From positions 434,001 to 498,000 of the forward strand of contig NW_020289980.1 in the NCBI RefSeq assembly GCF_003144245.1: a stretch of DNA of 64,000 nt, written 5' to 3'. The stretch is from Jaminaea rosea. Lineage: Eukaryota; Basidiomycota; Exobasidiomycetes; Microstromatales. The notes beneath the pieces were generated by a model that ran no database searches, was not told the DNA's origin, and saw only the letters and a program-made list of their open reading frames with translations. Positions 60,699 to 64,000 of the stretch are shown piece after piece. The position numbers and the translations under genes were made by a program. Each line of letters begins with the position of its first letter. Within the stretch, counting starts at the first letter, position 1.

Positions 60699-62759
60699 AT
60701 GGCAACTGCAACTGATGGTGTGCCTGGTAACAAAAGGCGCCACACGCTGGAGCCCATCATCATCAGCGACGACGATGAGCCTGCAGAGGGCAGATCGCGG
60801 CCGCCGCGCTTCTCCTCCCCTCCTCGCCAGCGTCTCATGCATCAGACAGGAGATGCCCAATCAAATCTGACCGACGTAAAGAATGGAGATCTCAATTCCT
60901 CTCAGCTGCCCAACTTGCCTGATGCCTTGGCTATCAAAGCCTCGCCGGCCTTGCAAGCCCTGACTCGCCAACCATCAGCAGCTCAACAAGGCCCTAGCAG
61001 CCCGCATGGGAGCGTTTTGCATGTCCACCCCACTCCATCATCGTTGAGTCGCGTCGCCACCCTGGCAGCGAGCACAGGGTCTCACTCGCCCATTTCAGGA
61101 CGTATACACTCTGCCTCAGCAGATCGCGAGGCCTCACCCACCAGCAGTCTGAGTGATCTCTTCGACCTCTCGTCAGACAGCGACAGCAACTACGGCGAGT
61201 CGGACGGTCACGTCAAAGATAGGAGGCCTCAATGGCCAGAGCATGAGTCCAAGCTTCTACTGAGCTGCTACGCCCGCCATCCCAATAGGTGGACTGCGAT
61301 TGCCAGGGAGATGGAGACAGCAGGCAGCCCGCAGCGATCAACTTCAGCGCTGCGAAGGAAGTATCAGCGTTTGATGCGTAGGAAGGCTGCGCTTGCACGC
61401 AAGGCAATTTTTGCCTCATCAACAAATCCTGCAGCGAACAAGAATCAATCGCGATCGAACCCAGGTCCTTCGATTACACAGCAGCAGCTGCCGAATACCA
61501 GCGGCACAACAGCCAGCACGGCCTGTGCCAAGTCAGGCTCGTCTTCATCCTCCAGGAACCCGCAGACACCTCAACGCCTAGTAGGAAGGCCTCGTAGCGA
61601 TCCCAATCAAGAGACTCACGCATGGAGCGAATCAGAGAAGGCCGCGTTGGTCCTCATTGGAACCATGCATGACAAGGCTGGTACGGAGAACAAGGGACAA
61701 GCGGTTTTCGATGACTTTGCACGCGCATTTCCTCGAACAGCGTCGACCATGAGCAAAGCTAACGTTACCTCTATGCTGCGTCATTTGAAAATGCAAGGAT
61801 ATAGAGGCAGGCTCGGCGGAGAGGTCGAGCAGCAGCTGCAGCAGCAATCATCTGGCTCGGCGGCGATGGCGGAGCCAATGGCAGAAGCTTCTACCGCCTC
61901 ATCATCCTCAACAGCTTTGCCCGAGATGTCTCGGGCTCGTGCAGTTGCAATCACCCCGGCTTCGACAATGGGCAGCCACAAAAGCCCCTCATCTCACGAC
62001 TACCCACCTCGAGTGTTTCGTCGCTGGACACAGTCGGAAACCCAGGTGCTGCAAAGCATTGCCCACAAGCGCGCCAGCACGGGGCTCGATGCCACTGCAA
62101 ATGGAGTGGGCTGGTACGCGCAGGCCGAAGTGTACGCCGACTTCAAGCGTAGCTTCCCCGACACACCGAGGACGGACAAGTCGGTCGTGTGGAAGTATCT
62201 GCAGCTTGCTCAGAACGGCAAAGCCAGGAGGGTAAGCCACATCGAGCATGGAAGCGGCAGTGACGCGGAGGAAAGTCAGGAAGAGAGCAGTGAGGAGGAT
62301 GAGGATTCGCAGCCAGAGACTGCGGAGCAGAGCCTCGCGCCTGAGCCGACACCAGCTTTGACTCAGGCATCAACGCCTCTAGTCCCCCGAGCTAGTGCCA
62401 ACAACCTCATAGCCGTCTGCAACCTAGCGGTCGAGTTCGAGACGAACGGCATCACCTTCACCAACTGTCCAGCCCAAATGGGCATCGCCATCCACAGCCA
62501 AACTCTCTTCACGCTGCTAGATCCTCAGCAGATGGATGCTTTGCAGATGACACTCTCGAGCTCCTCTTCGAGCGCGCCTGCCTTTGCGTTCAGGTTGCTC
62601 GATGGTGGCTCGGTACAGCTCCTTCAATGGCCCGAGGGCACATCGACGAGCATCTCATTCGTTCAACGTGCGAATGAGGGGAACAAGCCTCGCAGCGCAA
62701 TGCAGACAAGCATTGTGGGGCCTGATGGATTCACGATCAGAGTAATCACCTGGTTGTGA
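60699..62759 (+). CDS. Array gene 12: three SANT repeats plus PV domain
   Basis: From the ATG at 60699 (MATATDGVPGNKRRHTLEP) it has 686 residues; 26 upstream codons look like leader. SANT 1 (about 177-230): PQWPEHESKLLLSCYARHP, RWTAIAREMETAGSPQRS. SANT 2 (307-365): HAWSESEKAALVLIGTMHDK, then DFARAFPRTASTMSKANV. SANT 3 (441-505): RRWTQSETQVLQSIAHKR, with an extra loop before FKRSFPDTPRTDKSVVWKY. An acidic Glu/Asp/Ser stretch follows (about 520-540). PV domain (574-686): GITFTNCPAQMGIAIHSQTL, PAFAFRLLDGGSVQLLQWPE, GTSTSISFV and IVGPDGFTIRVITWL. SANT 1 is closest to that of gene 13. Single exon; function unknown. Confidence 0.89.
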   Translation: MATATDGVPGNKRRHTLEPIIISDDDEPAEGRSRPPRFSSPPRQRLMHQTGDAQSNLTDVKNGDLNSSQLPNLPDALAIKASPALQALTRQPSAAQQGPSSPHGSVLHVHPTPSSLSRVATLAASTGSHSPISGRIHSASADREASPTSSLSDLFDLSSDSDSNYGESDGHVKDRRPQWPEHESKLLLSCYARHPNRWTAIAREMETAGSPQRSTSALRRKYQRLMRRKAALARKAIFASSTNPAANKNQSRSNPGPSITQQQLPNTSGTTASTACAKSGSSSSSRNPQTPQRLVGRPRSDPNQETHAWSESEKAALVLIGTMHDKAGTENKGQAVFDDFARAFPRTASTMSKANVTSMLRHLKMQGYRGRLGGEVEQQLQQQSSGSAAMAEPMAEASTASSSSTALPEMSRARAVAITPASTMGSHKSPSSHDYPPRVFRRWTQSETQVLQSIAHKRASTGLDATANGVGWYAQAEVYADFKRSFPDTPRTDKSVVWKYLQLAQNGKARRVSHIEHGSGSDAEESQEESSEEDEDSQPETAEQSLAPEPTPALTQASTPLVPRASANNLIAVCNLAVEFETNGITFTNCPAQMGIAIHSQTLFTLLDPQQMDALQMTLSSSSSSAPAFAFRLLDGGSVQLLQWPEGTSTSISFVQRANEGNKPRSAMQTSIVGPDGFTIRVITWL

Positions 62760-63249
62760 GCGAGGAGGGTTGTGGACATGTGGAGTATACTGTAGCTACA
62801 AGGAGGGAAGTACTGTTTGCAGGCTTGTTCGTCTAACGAGCCAGAGTCCTGCGCTGTCTTCTTACTCTTGAATACATGTCGGTGTCACGGCACTGTACTG
62901 TACAGTACTTCTTCGTCGCCAATGCGCTTGTCCGAGCCCATCTTGCCTTGACGGCTGTGAACAGGAGGAAGCGTGTGAAATGAGGCATGGCATTCGTCCA
63001 AACTCAGTGCGATCCCTCCTTGCTTATGAGAGGTCCGTTACCAAGCGCCTGTGAGCTGATCTTGCCGTAGTCCGCTCAATTGTAGAATCGTCAGGGCGGC
63101 AGCCGTTGAGACGCGACGCGCAATCGATGGACGGAAAGCGAGAAATGGTCGTCTGATCCTTCCTTGCCTTCCTTCCAGACTGTCTGGTACGCTCACAACT
63201 CTGCACTCACTAATCGACACTGGCAGGCATTGGCGGCAGCCACGGCAAG
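62760..63249. other. Intergenic, array genes 12-13
   Basis: About 490 bp. It contains the 14-bp perfect palindrome GTACTGTACAGTAC at 62895-62908. Just before gene 13, CACTAATCGACACTGGCAG (about 63207-63225) looks like an intron branch point and acceptor, so a 5' leader intron is possible. Confidence 0.5.
62895..62908. other. 14-bp perfect palindrome around CTGTACAG
   Basis: GTACTGTACAGTAC reads the same on both strands. The core CTGTACAG also occurs at 47181-47188 and 57899-57906, in each case in spacer DNA shortly after an array gene. It could be a dimer-binding site or chance. Confidence 0.45.
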
Positions 63250-64000
63250 ATGGCTTCCCCGAAGATGCCTGGCGACGAGGACGACAGCGGAATTGCGCTT
63301 GTGCCTACGCTGGGCCATGATCACGGCCTCGTCGAGAGCACGCTACTTCCTGCTCAGGGCGAAGCTCAGCACCCACAAGCCAAGACGTGTTGCTCCACTG
63401 GGGAACAAGGACAACCCTCACCTCTAGACCTGCAAAACACCATCAGCTTGGCCGACGCCTCCGCCGCCAACTCCTTCCATACCGCGCTTTTCCAGCCAGG
63501 CGTTCGCGCAGCAGGGAAGCCATCACTTGCGCACGCGTCTGGCAAGTACACACCATCTCAGTGGCACCCGATGCCAGGGTCCAGAGGCAGCTCCGCCCAT
63601 GACTCTGCCGACGCAGCTCTGGAGCGACACCAGACCGGAAAGCCTACCAGTTGCGAAGACCCAACTACCTCGAATTCCAGTGCCCTGTCCAGTCCCGACG
63701 AGCTAGCCATATCCTCCGCAGCCGGTAGCGTCGCGGAATCCTCTGTCTGCGTACCAATTCGCCTACCTCGCTGGAAGAAGAGTGAGGCCGAGCTGCTACT
63801 AAGCTGTGCCGCTCGTCATCCCGATGATTGGACCGCGATTGGGAGGGAGATGCAAGCTAATGGCAGTCCGCCGCGCACCGAGTCCGCTCTCAGAATCAAA
63901 TGGCGCCGTCTTCTTGACACCGAGAGAGAGTGCAGGGCATTTTGTGGTCAGGCATCATCGTCTGCGATTCCTTTGCAGAGCCAGGACAACGGTGCTCAGC
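63250..64000 (+). CDS. Array gene 13 (partial, runs off the right edge)
   Basis: Open frame from the ATG at 63250 (MASPKMPGDEDDSGIAL) to the end of the window, 250 codons and one base without a stop; an in-frame stop at 63211 lies upstream. The N-terminal 170 residues are Ser/Ala/Pro/Gln-rich. SANT 1 (about 173-225) reads PRWKKSEAELLLSCAARHPD, then DWTAIGREMQANGSPPRTES and ALRIKWRRLL, nearly the same as SANT 1 of gene 12 (LLLSCYARHP, WTAIAREMETAGSPQRS). By analogy two more SANT repeats and a PV domain should follow beyond position 64000; that is inference. Same strand and spacing as genes 8 to 12. Function unknown. Confidence 0.83.
   Translation, partial: MASPKMPGDEDDSGIALVPTLGHDHGLVESTLLPAQGEAQHPQAKTCCSTGEQGQPSPLDLQNTISLADASAANSFHTALFQPGVRAAGKPSLAHASGKYTPSQWHPMPGSRGSSAHDSADAALERHQTGKPTSCEDPTTSNSSALSSPDELAISSAAGSVAESSVCVPIRLPRWKKSEAELLLSCAARHPDDWTAIGREMQANGSPPRTESALRIKWRRLLDTERECRAFCGQASSSAIPLQSQDNGAQ

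Noticed and set aside
36073-64000. Array as a mating-type homeodomain locus
   Set aside because: No W-F-x-N-x-R homeodomain helix in any member; the helical repeats fit SANT/Myb patterns, and no pheromone or receptor gene is nearby.
36073-64000. Array as Myb-like genes of Harbinger-type DNA transposons
   Set aside because: No DDE transposase, terminal inverted repeats or target-site duplications seen; domain order with the PV domain is not that of such elements. A distant origin from one cannot be excluded.
36073-64000. Subtelomeric gene family
   Set aside because: No telomere repeats; the left flank is a long block of conserved housekeeping genes and RRP1 lies inside the array. Distance to a chromosome end on the right is unknown.

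Overview
The window is nuclear DNA from a fungus, most likely a basidiomycete of the Ustilaginomycotina type. The grounds are GC-rich DNA, densely packed genes alternating in orientation, few and short introns (66-97 nt, mostly GTGAGT/GTAAGT...CAG), very long serine/proline/alanine-rich proteins, and an intact ESCRT-0, Nic96 and RNA polymerase II gene complement of fungal form. The taxonomic placement is an inference. I saw no tRNA, rRNA, transposase or CRISPR array that I would stand behind.

Left part (1-36 kb): conserved housekeeping genes. In order: a SWI3/RSC8-type chromatin remodeller subunit (-), NKAP (+), a TCERG1-like WW/FF protein (-), RPB5 (+, 4 exons), a GPALPP1/DUF3752 protein (-), a stand-alone TFIIS central-domain protein (+), an oversized Rab GTPase (-), an alkyltransferase-like DNA repair protein (+, 2 exons), a Pho85-type cyclin (-, 2 exons), a gene-free stretch of about 3.6 kb, RPB1 (-, 2 exons), VPS27 (+), NIC96 (-, 3 exons) and an indoleamine 2,3-dioxygenase (-, 3 exons). 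Several of these act in RNA polymerase II transcription and mRNA processing.

Right part (36-64 kb): an array of at least 13 related genes, interrupted only by RRP1 (Nop52 family, 4 exons, 44.3-45.7 kb). Each array gene carries one to three SANT/Myb-like repeats. Eight of them end in a shared C-terminal domain of about 105-125 residues that I do not recognise. It contains the conserved strings iYSPT, PAFAF, SVQL-x-WP-x-GTSTS and VGPDGF; I call it the PV domain after PAFAF and VGPDGF. Three short members (genes 5, 6, 7) end instead in a KRLRV tail, and gene 1 has a divergent end. Gene 13 runs off the right edge. All array genes look intronless, and genes 9 to 12 have three SANT repeats of three alignable classes. 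This looks like a lineage-specific tandem expansion of putative DNA- or chromatin-binding proteins, and it is the best candidate for an undescribed system here.

How the parts relate: the left block is ordinary core biology, with some oddities (Rab insertion, CTD with Thr4-to-Ala changes, mitochondrial-like presequence on the dioxygenase, lone TFIIS-M domain). The array is nuclear by all visible signs (SANT repeats, basic patches, acidic tracts), but its target and role cannot be read from sequence alone.
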